This document shows positions 7,092 to 15,385 of a DNA stretch of 40,188 bases, in pieces. The stretch is from Sphingomonadaceae bacterium (GTDB lineage: Bacteria; Pseudomonadota; Alphaproteobacteria; Sphingomonadales; Sphingomonadaceae), in the NCBI GenBank assembly GCA_016742125.1, contig JACVCM010000018.1:1-40188 (forward strand). The letters are read 5' to 3'. Numbering within the stretch: the stretch's first letter is position 1; every line of letters starts with the position of its first letter. Under the pieces are notes generated by a model. It saw only the letters and a list, made by a program, of their open reading frames with translations. It was not told the origin of the DNA and searched no databases. The position numbers and the translations under genes are program-made.

Positions 7092-9407
7092 TCAGGCCAA
7101 TGCCGGTTTAAACTCATTCGTCTGGGTGCCATGCCGCTCCCTTAGATGCAATTCGAGCTGGTGCATATTCCGATGCGCCATGTGGAGCGACAACAGCGAT
7201 TCAGCGCCCTGATTCTGGTTCACACCCTGCGGCGTCAGGCCGTCCTGGCAGGAACCAGTCTTGGCATCAGCCAATGACAGACCACGGTCATTGCTTCCAA
7301 AGAACCAGGCAAAGGCGGCGCGCGCTGCGCTCAGCCATTTCATGTCGGACGTATGTCGGAACGCCGTGACGGTCGCGTCCACCGCTGCCCAGGCATCAAC
7401 GGCCTGCTGGTCGAATGGGCTGCCCCGACGGTCGGTCACACCAAAGGCCATAGAACCAACGGGACGGAAATGACCGGCGGGGGCAGTCTGTTTTTCGACA
7501 ATCCATTCCAGCGCCTCAAGCGCAAGTCCTTCATTATGCCGATCCTCCAGGCGGATTGAAGCCTTCAGCATGGCTTCTGGCAGCCGGCAGTTATCATATG
7601 CCAGATAAGGTTCGAACCAATGCCATCCGGTGCGCCGGTTTGAGGAGTATAGTCGTGTCAGCACCGTCGCCCCATGAGCGACGGTCGCATGGGCAGTTTC
7701 ATCGTGGGGTTCGCTGTCAAGGACCGCGTCGGCGCCCAGGACGGCAAAGGCAACGGCGCGCGGAGAGGAGAATTCCAGCGCCATATTTGCTGTTTCGGAC
7801 CACAGCTTTTTGGCCCAAAGCCGGAGTCCCGGATCGGAAGCGGTTCGGCAAGTCACACCCAGTGCCCAAAGCGTCCGGCCGCAACTGTCATCCGATCCCA
7901 CATCTTCAAGCCAGCGCCGGTCATATCCCATGAAATTCCGAAAGCGCCTCAGATCGGGGTTCCAGCCATGCTGAACGAACGCAGCAAACACTGGAGCATG
8001 CCTGGAGAACGGCAAGGCGCTTGCAGCAGCCAGCATCAAGGCCCGTGCATTATCGTCGATACAATATCCGTGCGCGCGATCAGCTATGGTGAACACCCCG
8101 TGCTGAAGCATGCCCGTATCATCGCACATGTCGAGCAATGCATCCTGGCCTAGCGCCGCCACCGCACGGTAACGCGCCGGGCTCGACTTCACCTGATCGA
8201 TCAGCGCGATAGATTTTGCGCCGAAAGCTTCCCACGTCATTTCACGACCGGCAAGATAGGCTTTTTTCTGAAACGATTCCATCAGCGTCCGGTCGTCCAG
8301 AAGCGAAATAACAGCCTTCGCCACGGCCTGCGTATCGCCGAAGGGGACAAGAAGGCCGACATCCTGGTCCAGCAACTCCGCTGCATGTTTGTATGGCGTC
8401 GAAATAATCGCCTTTCCAAGCGCGGCAGCATAGGACAGGGTACCGGACGTCGATTGCGCGGCATTTTGATAGGGTGTGAGATAGATGTCGGCCGCCTCGA
8501 TCAAATCGAGAAGCTCGTCGGTCGGCAGATAACGATTGACCCAGCTGATCCGGTCCGCAACGCCCAGCTGCTCGGCCAAATTTACAAGGCTTTCCCGATA
8601 CGCCTCACCCTCTGCCTCTACCAGCTTCGGATGGGTGACCCCGGCAATACAATAATGCGTATCCGGATGTCGTTCGATGATTTCCGGCAGGGCCGAAATA
8701 ACGAGTTCGAGACCTTTGCCCGGTGACAATAGGCCGAAAGTCATTAGCATGTTTTCCTGCGACAATCCTAAACGCCGCTTCATCTCGGTTGACCTGCCAA
8801 AGCGCCGGTCGGGAACGCCATGGGGTATGATGCTGATCCTTGCCGGGTTGGCGTGATACACGTTTTCGAGCACCGCTTTGCCTTCGCGTGACATCACCAC
8901 CAGTTGGGAGGAACGCGCTATCAGCCAGTCCATCACGTGCCGCTGCGCCCCGGTCGGATTGTCCAATATCGTATGAAAGGTTACGATCAGCGGTGCCGCC
9001 ACAGGCTCGAGCAGCTCTATTATCCAGTCTCCTGCCTCCCCGCCGAACAACCCGAATTCATGCTGCAACCACACCGCGTCCACATCGCTCTGCTCAATTT
9101 CCAGACCGGCCTTCCGGTAGCTCTCGATATCGGTATCGACGATCTGGGCTTTAAGGTGCGGAGGACAGCTATCGGCCTGTTGCGACGCCATGGCATAAAT
9201 ATCGATTTCGGAATCGGGCGCGGCCTTGCGCAGTGAGGCAACCATGTCGGCGGTGAATGTCGCAATGCCGCATCTGGTCGGCGGAAAATTACCCACCACT
9301 GCAATATGTGGTTTTTTGCGGGCATGCGATTGCAATTGCTGCGATGCCCGTGGGAAGAAAAGCAGTTCATTGGAGCTGGCGGCGGGTCTGTCGGTCATAT
9401 GGTGCAT
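7092..9407 (-). CDS. GT4-family glycosyltransferase fused to a C-terminal helical (toroid-like) domain
   Basis: A two-part protein of about 771 residues. Residues 34-390 are a GT-B glycosyltransferase of family 4: HIAVVGNFPPTRCGIATF (nucleotide-sugar domain start), WLQHEFGLFGG, SIIPHGVP, FGLLSPGKGLE and TPYQNAAQSTSGTLSYA followed by GKAIISTPY. The usual E-x7-E pair is replaced by S/T-rich TSGTLSYA, as in a distinct GT4 subgroup. Residues 400-760 are rich in helices with repeated Asp/His clusters (HGYCIDDNARAL, WHWFEPYLAYDN, GSPFDQQAVDAW, GVNQNQGAES), reminiscent of an (alpha/alpha)6 toroid. The start is unsure: ATGs at 9407 and 9398 and a TTG at 9452 are all in frame, and none has a strong ribosome-binding site. 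It is followed after 3 bp by the GH130 gene. Confidence 0.85.
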   Translation of the reverse strand: MHHMTDRPAASSNELLFFPRASQQLQSHARKKPHIAVVGNFPPTRCGIATFTADMVASLRKAAPDSEIDIYAMASQQADSCPPHLKAQIVDTDIESYRKAGLEIEQSDVDAVWLQHEFGLFGGEAGDWIIELLEPVAAPLIVTFHTILDNPTGAQRHVMDWLIARSSQLVVMSREGKAVLENVYHANPARISIIPHGVPDRRFGRSTEMKRRLGLSQENMLMTFGLLSPGKGLELVISALPEIIERHPDTHYCIAGVTHPKLVEAEGEAYRESLVNLAEQLGVADRISWVNRYLPTDELLDLIEAADIYLTPYQNAAQSTSGTLSYAAALGKAIISTPYKHAAELLDQDVGLLVPFGDTQAVAKAVISLLDDRTLMESFQKKAYLAGREMTWEAFGAKSIALIDQVKSSPARYRAVAALGQDALLDMCDDTGMLQHGVFTIADRAHGYCIDDNARALMLAAASALPFSRHAPVFAAFVQHGWNPDLRRFRNFMGYDRRWLEDVGSDDSCGRTLWALGVTCRTASDPGLRLWAKKLWSETANMALEFSSPRAVAFAVLGADAVLDSEPHDETAHATVAHGATVLTRLYSSNRRTGWHWFEPYLAYDNCRLPEAMLKASIRLEDRHNEGLALEALEWIVEKQTAPAGHFRPVGSMAFGVTDRRGSPFDQQAVDAWAAVDATVTAFRHTSDMKWLSAARAAFAWFFGSNDRGLSLADAKTGSCQDGLTPQGVNQNQGAESLLSLHMAHRNMHQLELHLRERHGTQTNEFKPALA

Positions 9408-9515
9408 ATCCAGATGGTCAGCCCCGGGTTGGAGACGGCCGACCAAACACAAATTGGGGTTGTCTATGCAACGCCGATGGAAAGAGAAGGTTCCCGCCAG
9501 ATTGCTCGGCTGGTC

Positions 9516-10367
9516 CTATTTGAAAACGACGGTCCGTTGTCCGTTTAGCAGCACGCGATGCTCGATATGTGCCTTGACCGCGCGGGCGAGTACACGGCTT
9601 TCGATATCCTGGCCCTGGGCGATCAGGTCGTCCACGCTGTCTGCATGATCCACCGCCGACACGTCCTGCGCGATGATCGGCCCCTCGTCGAGATCGGCGG
9701 TGACATAATGCGCAGTCGCACCGACCATCTTTACCCCGCGGGCATGCGCGCGGTGATAGGGTTTCGCGCCCTTGAACCCGGGCAGGAAGCTGTGATGTAT
9801 ATTGATAATCCGTCCGCTCATCAGCGCACAGATGTCGGTCGATAGCACCTGCATATAGCGGGCGAGAATGACCAGATCGACCTTCTGCTCGTCGATCAAG
9901 GTCATAAGCGCAGCCTCCTGCACAGCCTTGGTCTCTGGCGTGACGGGCAGATAATGAAAGGCGATGCCTTCGTGTTCGACGCGGCGCTGCCATGTCTTGT
10001 GGTTCGATATGACACTGGTCACTTCCATCGGCAACCGCCCCGTCGCGGTGCGATAGAGCAGGTCATTGAGGCAGTGGCCGCCCTGGCTGACCAGTATAGC
10101 CGCACGCGGTTTGCGTGTGGCGTCGTGGACTTGCCAGTCGCAGCCTATATCCTCAGCGACCTTCGCGAAGGCCAGACGAAACGCTTCGATATCCAGCCCC
10201 GAAGGCGGGGCAAAAGCCACGCGCATGAAGAACGTGTCGCTGTCTCCATCGCCATATTGTGCGCTTTCAAGGATATTGCACCCCTGCCCTGCGATGCACT
10301 GCGCCACGCCTGCGACAATGCCGGGTCGATCCTTGCAGGTTATCAGCAATATGAACTTCGATGTCAT
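9516..10367 (-). CDS. purU: formyltetrahydrofolate deformylase
   Basis: PurU hydrolyses 10-formyl-tetrahydrofolate to formate and tetrahydrofolate, balancing one-carbon pools. The 283-residue protein has an N-terminal ACT domain (ITCKDRPGIVAGVAQCIAGQG, about residues 8-28) and a formyl-transferase catalytic domain. The latter contains SNHKTW, ILARYMQVLS, the INIHHSFLPGFKGAKPYHRA active-site loop and GATAHYVTADLDEGPIIAQ. The ATG at 10367 overlaps the stop of the upstream acyl-CoA dehydrogenase (ATGA). A longer reading frame begins upstream at 10466 but would lie within that gene and extend past the normal ACT start. The coupling to an acyl-CoA dehydrogenase is unusual; formate or formaldehyde release by a demethylation pathway could explain it, but that is inference. 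Confidence 0.95.
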   Translation of the reverse strand: MTSKFILLITCKDRPGIVAGVAQCIAGQGCNILESAQYGDGDSDTFFMRVAFAPPSGLDIEAFRLAFAKVAEDIGCDWQVHDATRKPRAAILVSQGGHCLNDLLYRTATGRLPMEVTSVISNHKTWQRRVEHEGIAFHYLPVTPETKAVQEAALMTLIDEQKVDLVILARYMQVLSTDICALMSGRIINIHHSFLPGFKGAKPYHRAHARGVKMVGATAHYVTADLDEGPIIAQDVSAVDHADSVDDLIAQGQDIESRVLARAVKAHIEHRVLLNGQRTVVFK

Positions 10368-11482
10368 CCCAACAGCAATGGCGCGAGTTTTGCCCTTTGC
10401 CAAGCCGCATCGCCAAATTGCGAGGCGTGAAAGATTGCTGCGCGCCGGTGGAGGCCTGCGTCGCAATCATGTGTGAAACCAAACCCGCCGTGAAACTGGA
10501 TCGCGCGGTCGGCGGCGAAGCTGTAGACACCGTCTGCCGCCGCCTTGGCCATGCGAACCGCAATTTCGCCCAAGCCCTGGTCGCTGAAGCTGTGCGCCGC
10601 ACTGTAAAGATGCGACCGCGCCTTTTCGTAATCGACATAGGCATCTACAATGGGGTGCTTGAGCGCCTGATATTCGCCGATGATCTTGCCGAACTGCTTG
10701 CGGGTTTGCAGATAGCTGACGGTGTAATCGATAACGCTTTGCGCCCCACCGCACATTTCGGCGCTTTGGAGGAGTGCGGCAGCTTGATCGATATGCGCCA
10801 ATGTCTGCGCAGTTTTCCCAATTTCGAGCAGCGCCGCTTTCGGAACGGTGATCCCCTCGAGCGAAAGTGCAAAACTGCGTTTGGTTTCGTCGATGATCGC
10901 CTCACGGCGCAGGCGACCTGCGATGTCGTCTGCGGTCAGCAGCGCCAGCGCCGGTTTTCCATCAAGCATCAGCGAGGCAATGATGACTTCGGCGGTCTCC
11001 GCCCACAAGACGAACAGCTTTTCACCTGAAAGCATGAGGTTGTCGCCCTCCATCCTGGCACTTGCTGCGATATTGGCCAGGTCCCAATCGCCATGGGCTT
11101 CGGACAGCGCCAGCGTGCCCACCGCGCCCTCCGCGAGCTTGGGCAACCAATCGGCTTGCTGCGTTTGCGCACCGCCAACGATCAGGGCCTGTGCCGCCAG
11201 TGTCGAGGACACCAAGGGCGAGGCCATCAGATGCCGCCCCATCTGTTCGACCACCGGCACGACTTCGGCGAGCGTCAGGCCAACGCCACCATGCGCTTCG
11301 GGAATGGCGATCGCGGTCCAGCCCAGCGCCGCCATTTCAGACCAGATATCGGGATCGTAACCAAGGTCGCTGTCCATCAGCTTGCGGACCCTGTCGATCG
11401 GCGATTTGTCGCGGCAGAATGTCGTAGCCACATCGAGCAGTTCGATCTGCTCTTCGCTATATCCCAACCCCGCCATCTGCAT
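10364..11482 (-). CDS. acyl-CoA dehydrogenase family protein (divergent)
   Basis: A 372-residue flavoprotein of the acyl-CoA dehydrogenase fold: GWTAIAIPEAHGGVGLTLAE (about residues 54-73), LALSEAHGDWDLANIAASA in place of the usual TEP-GSGSD motif, TRKQFGKIIGEYQALKH, and GGFGFTHDCDAGLHRRA near the C-terminus. The canonical EGT catalytic segment at the end is missing. It therefore resembles the steroid/FadE-type subunits that work in heteromers, or a non-standard dehydrogenase. Its substrate cannot be named. The start is supported by GAGGAG ahead of an ATGCAGATG. The stop overlaps the purU start. No second acyl-CoA dehydrogenase subunit lies next to it, so if it is heteromeric its partner is elsewhere. 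Confidence 0.85.
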   Translation of the reverse strand: MQMAGLGYSEEQIELLDVATTFCRDKSPIDRVRKLMDSDLGYDPDIWSEMAALGWTAIAIPEAHGGVGLTLAEVVPVVEQMGRHLMASPLVSSTLAAQALIVGGAQTQQADWLPKLAEGAVGTLALSEAHGDWDLANIAASARMEGDNLMLSGEKLFVLWAETAEVIIASLMLDGKPALALLTADDIAGRLRREAIIDETKRSFALSLEGITVPKAALLEIGKTAQTLAHIDQAAALLQSAEMCGGAQSVIDYTVSYLQTRKQFGKIIGEYQALKHPIVDAYVDYEKARSHLYSAAHSFSDQGLGEIAVRMAKAAADGVYSFAADRAIQFHGGFGFTHDCDAGLHRRAAIFHASQFGDAAWQRAKLAPLLLG

Positions 11483-11564
11483 CTCATTATCTCCTCGCGT
11501 CGCCGGATGTTCTATGACGCGAGGCTGTGCAAGAAATCAAGCAGGTTTAACTGTGCAGTTAAAA

Positions 11565-13190
11565 TCAGGCGGCCTCCAAAACTTTGCGCCCCGGGCGCAC
11601 CTTCATCTTGTGGCCTGGCTTGGTTGCCATCGATCCATCCTTGACAGTCTGGATAAACACCCATTCGTTGGTCGCGGCCTGCGGCGTGAGCGACAGGTGC
11701 ATATAGCCGCGGTTGGAGGTATCGACCCAGCGGAGTTCCTGTTTGCTGCTCTCAAGCAACCCGCGCGCAATCACTAACGGGTCGGTCCCCTGCGTTGCAT
11801 TTTCGAAGCCGGGCGACGATACGCTATGCCCGCCAAATTCTACACCTGCGGGCCGTCCGTCCTCGGGCAGGTCGAAGGCCCAGCCATTGTGGCTGTCGCC
11901 GGTGACAACAACAAGATTGGCATCCGCCCGCTGCGCAGCCGCGAGCAAGCGCGAGCGGGCCGCCGGATAGCCGCCCCAATTGTCGAGATTATAGGGCAGA
12001 CCTGCCTTTGCCGCGGCAATCCCGTTGCGCGCGAATGCCCGGTTCCGCTCCGGCGCGTCCTTCGGAAACCAGTCGAGTGCGTTTTCAGGCGTGAAGTTCC
12101 AGCCCATATTGGTCCCGGACCCGACCACCGCCCAGGTCGCCCTGTTGCGCCCGATGGCCTTGTAGAGCCAGCTTTCCTGTTCGCTGCCGAGCATCGTCAT
12201 GGCGGGATCGCGCCATGCCCCGTCGCGGAATTCGGCGAGCGCCTTTACAGGGTCGGCCGCGCGCATCAAATCGCCGGCGAAATAGGGTTTCGACCGCCCT
12301 ACCGCCCGTGTGTCAGTGCGATAATAGGTGGCCAGATCGCCAATCGGATATTCCTTCCACGGCGTTTCGCCCACCGGCAGCCATTCGCGCCACACCTGCA
12401 TCGCGGCATTCTTGCGGTTGGTCCAGTCGCCTTCATCCGCCTGATGATTCTGCGCGCCGCCTTCCCACATGTCGTTGGTGCCCTCATGATCGTCGGTATT
12501 GGGAATCATGGGGAAATTGGCGTGCAGCGCCTGCAACTGCTTGTCGGCGCGATAGCTCGCATAGCGCAGGCGATAATCGGCCAGCGTCAATATCTCCGCA
12601 TCGGGAAAAATCCGCGCCGCAAATTTCGCGCCGCCATCATAGCCGCCGCGCGCATATTCGTAGATATAATCGCCCATGTGGAGCACAAGGTCGATATCGT
12701 CGCGCGCCGCCGCGTGCCCATAGGCGTTGAACTCGCCAAAGCCGAGGTTGGAGCAGGAGAAGATCGCCATATTGAATTTCGCCGCCTTGCCGACCGGAAG
12801 CGTCTTCGTGCGGCCAACGGGCGACATGCTACCATCGGGCGCGATGAAGCGGTACCAGTGCCATCTTCCGGGCGCTAGATTGTCTACGGTGATCTTCACC
12901 GTATGGTCGCGCCACGGTCCGGTGACCATCTGCCCTCCGCCCGCAATCTTGGCGAAATCCTGGCTTTCGGAAATCTCGACACGCACCTTCGACGGCCCGC
13001 CGGTCGGATTGACATAGCGTGTCCATAGCAGAACCGAATCCGGCCCAGGCTCGCCGCTCGCCACATTATGCGTAAAGCCCGTCAGCCCTAGCAGCGCCTG
13101 CGCTATCGCCGCCCCGCCTGGCAGCATCAATCCGCCTATTCCGAAGCCTGCGGTTGACAGCAAAGTGCGGCGGTCAATTATCAACGACAT
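11565..13190 (-). CDS. phoD: Tat-exported PhoD-like alkaline phosphatase/phosphodiesterase
   Basis: A 541-residue protein with a twin-arginine leader (DRRTLLSTAGFGIGG, residues 6-20, then AAIAQA) for export of a folded metalloenzyme. After it comes the PhoD N-terminal domain (FTHNVASGEPGPDSVLLWTRY) and the catalytic domain with MGDYIYEYARGGYDGG, IPNTDDHEGTNDMWEGG, GSGTNMGWNF and VVTGDSHNGWAFDL. These hold the metal-binding Asp, His and Asn residues of the family, which uses calcium and iron to release phosphate from mono- and diesters. An AAGGAAAA ribosome-binding site lies in the 18-bp gap after the kynureninase-like gene, so the two are probably co-transcribed. I see no Pho box. A second PhoD-like protein is encoded near 34 kb. 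Confidence 0.9.
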   Translation of the reverse strand: MSLIIDRRTLLSTAGFGIGGLMLPGGAAIAQALLGLTGFTHNVASGEPGPDSVLLWTRYVNPTGGPSKVRVEISESQDFAKIAGGGQMVTGPWRDHTVKITVDNLAPGRWHWYRFIAPDGSMSPVGRTKTLPVGKAAKFNMAIFSCSNLGFGEFNAYGHAAARDDIDLVLHMGDYIYEYARGGYDGGAKFAARIFPDAEILTLADYRLRYASYRADKQLQALHANFPMIPNTDDHEGTNDMWEGGAQNHQADEGDWTNRKNAAMQVWREWLPVGETPWKEYPIGDLATYYRTDTRAVGRSKPYFAGDLMRAADPVKALAEFRDGAWRDPAMTMLGSEQESWLYKAIGRNRATWAVVGSGTNMGWNFTPENALDWFPKDAPERNRAFARNGIAAAKAGLPYNLDNWGGYPAARSRLLAAAQRADANLVVVTGDSHNGWAFDLPEDGRPAGVEFGGHSVSSPGFENATQGTDPLVIARGLLESSKQELRWVDTSNRGYMHLSLTPQAATNEWVFIQTVKDGSMATKPGHKMKVRPGRKVLEAA

Positions 13191-13208
13191 CTATCTTTTC
13201 CTTTTTAG

Positions 13209-14330
13209 TCAGACTATTGTCTTCAATATTACAGTCAATCGATCAACATCGCTTTCATCCTGATAAATGCCAAAGCCGATCCGCAGGACATCGCCGCGCA
13301 CGTCGGTCACGACGTGATGCTTTGCCATGCTGTCATGCAATTTCGATGCGCCCGACCCTTTAAATGCCAGAAAGCGCGCATGCGGACCATCATCCAACGG
13401 GTTGAGTAACTGCATGTCGGGCATCCGCGCCTCGCTAAGGAATAGCTGTTGCAGCCGTGTGACATGATCGCAAATAACCCGGGTGCTCAGCCCCTCAACC
13501 TCCAGCATCGCGCGTACGGCGCAGAAGCGATATAGCCCCGACGGATCGAAGGTGCTGCCCAAAAATCGCCGGCCGTCCGACGCATAGCCAACACTTCCGG
13601 GCGGCTGCGCGAGATCGTCGAACTCGGCATACCAGCCGGTGATGGCAGGTCGCCGCGCAAATTCCGGTGGCGCATGCAGAAAGCATACGCCCTCCCCAGC
13701 CATCGCATATTTGTAACCGCCGGCAAGATAGAAAATGCGGTCGGCAACCGTCGAAAGGTCGGTCGGGATCGCCATAAATCCGTGATAGCCGTCGATCACC
13801 ACCCACGGGCCCTGGGGTCCGGCGAGCGCCGCCAGCGGCTCGATGTCGATGATGGCGCCCGAACTGAACAGCACATGGCTCGCGAAAATCAGGTCATAGT
13901 CCCCTGCCCGTGCAGCTTGGGCCAGCACATCGGGACCGGCCTGGTCCCACATAACGACGCCGCTCTCAACCCAACGTGCCATTTGTCGCCGAAAGCTGTG
14001 AAATTCGCCGTCGGTCGAGAGCACACGCACCGGCGCGCGATCGATGGCCGAAAATATCCGCAACAGGAAGTCATGCGTGTTCGGGGAAAAGCTTACCGTT
14101 GTACGATCGGGCAGACGAAGCTCGGACGCGACATGTCCCTGCGCTTCGGACCACAGCAGCCCCATCACCAGTTCCCATTTGTTATCGGCAAGATGCGCCG
14201 CATCAGCCCAGGCATCCATCTGCCCCTCATGGCTGGCATCGGGCCAGAGATGATGGCTGTGGGCTGCAAAGTGCAGCCTCTCCGGAACGGCAGCCAGCGC
14301 ACGGGTAAAAAGATGTTTGTAGGTGGTCAT
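13209..14330 (-). CDS. class V PLP enzyme, kynureninase-like
   Basis: A 373-residue fold-type I PLP enzyme. Asp180 in VVIDGYHGFMA contacts the cofactor ring, and Lys207 in YLAGGYKYAMAGEG is the Schiff-base lysine. The ITGWYAEF segment after it resembles the Gly-Trp region of kynureninase, and RLHFAAHSHHLWP at the N-terminus resembles its substrate loop. Kynureninase splits kynurenine to anthranilate and alanine. The gene follows tryptophan 2,3-dioxygenase on the same strand with a 160-bp structured gap, which supports this role. The protein is shorter than typical KynU (about 400-420 aa) and diverged, so an aminotransferase or desulfurase-like activity is not excluded. No formamidase gene (kynB) is in the window. 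Confidence 0.75.
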   Translation of the reverse strand: MTTYKHLFTRALAAVPERLHFAAHSHHLWPDASHEGQMDAWADAAHLADNKWELVMGLLWSEAQGHVASELRLPDRTTVSFSPNTHDFLLRIFSAIDRAPVRVLSTDGEFHSFRRQMARWVESGVVMWDQAGPDVLAQAARAGDYDLIFASHVLFSSGAIIDIEPLAALAGPQGPWVVIDGYHGFMAIPTDLSTVADRIFYLAGGYKYAMAGEGVCFLHAPPEFARRPAITGWYAEFDDLAQPPGSVGYASDGRRFLGSTFDPSGLYRFCAVRAMLEVEGLSTRVICDHVTRLQQLFLSEARMPDMQLLNPLDDGPHARFLAFKGSGASKLHDSMAKHHVVTDVRGDVLRIGFGIYQDESDVDRLTVILKTIV

Positions 14331-14490
14331 TGGCTAAAGAAACAACCGTAGCCCTGACCAGCGGTCGCAAAGCGACCGCGCCCGGCAAAGGGCGCTTCAA
14401 GCTTTGCGCGGCCAGCGATAGGCGCCCTTCGGCTTTCGCAAGCGCTTCGCGCCGGTGGCTCTGGGCAACGGTGATATCCAAAACACCAAC
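14331..14490. repeat. GC-rich intergenic region with stacked inverted repeats
   Basis: Between kynA and the kynureninase-like gene there are 160 bp without an open frame but with several hairpins. The clearest is a perfect 8-bp stem GCGGTCGC/GCGACCGC (14361-14368 and 14372-14379) with an AAA loop. Just downstream, AAAGGGCGCTT (about 14388-14398) can pair with a near-complement GGCGCCCTT at 14421-14429. Such structure could be a REP-like element, an attenuator or an mRNA processing site between two operon genes. There is no run of T on the minus strand, so it is not a standard terminator. Confidence 0.55.
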
Positions 14491-15300
14491 TCATAACATC
14501 GTCCGCAACGACCACAGTTCCGGGAAAGCCCGCTTGGTCAGCGTGCTCGTCAAATAGCTGACCCCGGCCGTTCCACCGGTACCCCGCTTACCGCCAATGA
14601 TCCGCTCGACCGTAATCACATGCTTGTGCCGCCATGTTGCCATCGCATCGTCCAGATCGACCAGCTTTTCCGCCAGCTGGTACAATTCCCAATAGCGCTC
14701 GGTATCGCGATAGACCTGCAGGAACCCAGCCTCGACCTCAGGCGAAAAGACATGCGGCTGCGCCCAGTCGCGTTCGAGCTGATTGAGCGGAACATCGATG
14801 CCAGCCCGTGCCAGCGCGATGATGGTATCGTCCCAGATGCTGGGCTCCGTCAGCGCCGCGACCATTGCCGCCCGCGCCTCGGGTCGCTCGTCCTGAAATT
14901 TGAGATGGTTCGCATCCTTCAGGCCCAGCATAAACTCGACGGTGCGAAACTGGTCCGACTGGAAACCGGAGCTCGGACCAAGAACATGGCGAAATCGCGT
15001 GTAATCGGATGGAGTCATTGTCGACAGCACATCCCAGCTTAGCGTCATAACCGCTTGAATACGGCTCACTCTTGCTAAAGCCTTATACGCCGGTACCAGC
15101 GCGTCATTCCTGATCTGCGACTGCGCCAGGTGCAGTTCGCGGATCATCTGTTTCAGCCATAACTCCTTCGTCTGGTGAATAACAATGAACAGCATTTCGT
15201 CATCGAGGTCAGATTGTGGATGCTGGGCGGACAGCAGCGTGTCGAGCGCAAGATAGCGCGCATAGGTCATCGGGCGGGCGTCGTGCGGTGCTTCACTCAT
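14491..15300 (-). CDS. kynA: tryptophan 2,3-dioxygenase
   Basis: A heme dioxygenase that opens the indole ring of tryptophan to N-formylkynurenine, first step of the kynurenine pathway. The 269-residue product has MLFIVIHQTKELWLKQMI with the substrate-contacting His42, FQSDQFRTVEFMLG, and WRHKHVITVERIIGGKRGTGGTAG, in which His227 is the expected axial heme ligand. The usual family length is 270-300 residues, so the gene is complete. The start is the ATG at 15300; the ribosome-binding site is weak. It leads a likely operon with the kynureninase-like gene and PhoD, although a 160-bp hairpin region separates the first two. Confidence 0.95.
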   Translation of the reverse strand: MSEAPHDARPMTYARYLALDTLLSAQHPQSDLDDEMLFIVIHQTKELWLKQMIRELHLAQSQIRNDALVPAYKALARVSRIQAVMTLSWDVLSTMTPSDYTRFRHVLGPSSGFQSDQFRTVEFMLGLKDANHLKFQDERPEARAAMVAALTEPSIWDDTIIALARAGIDVPLNQLERDWAQPHVFSPEVEAGFLQVYRDTERYWELYQLAEKLVDLDDAMATWRHKHVITVERIIGGKRGTGGTAGVSYLTSTLTKRAFPELWSLRTML

Positions 15301-15326
15301 GCCATTTGGTTACGCCCGAAACCAGA

Positions 15327-15359
15327 AAGAGGGAAGCGGATATGCTCCGGTCCCCTCTT
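15327..15359 (-). terminator. weak hairpin after the TonB receptor
   Basis: AAGAGGG (15327-15333) pairs with CCCTCTT (15353-15359), a 7-bp stem with a 19-base loop, placed between the 3' end of the TonB receptor and the start of kynA. It may end the receptor transcript, but there is no T-run after it, so the assignment is tentative. Confidence 0.3.
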
Positions 15360-15385
15360 CCTTACGGTGCGACCCTTAGGCGTTG

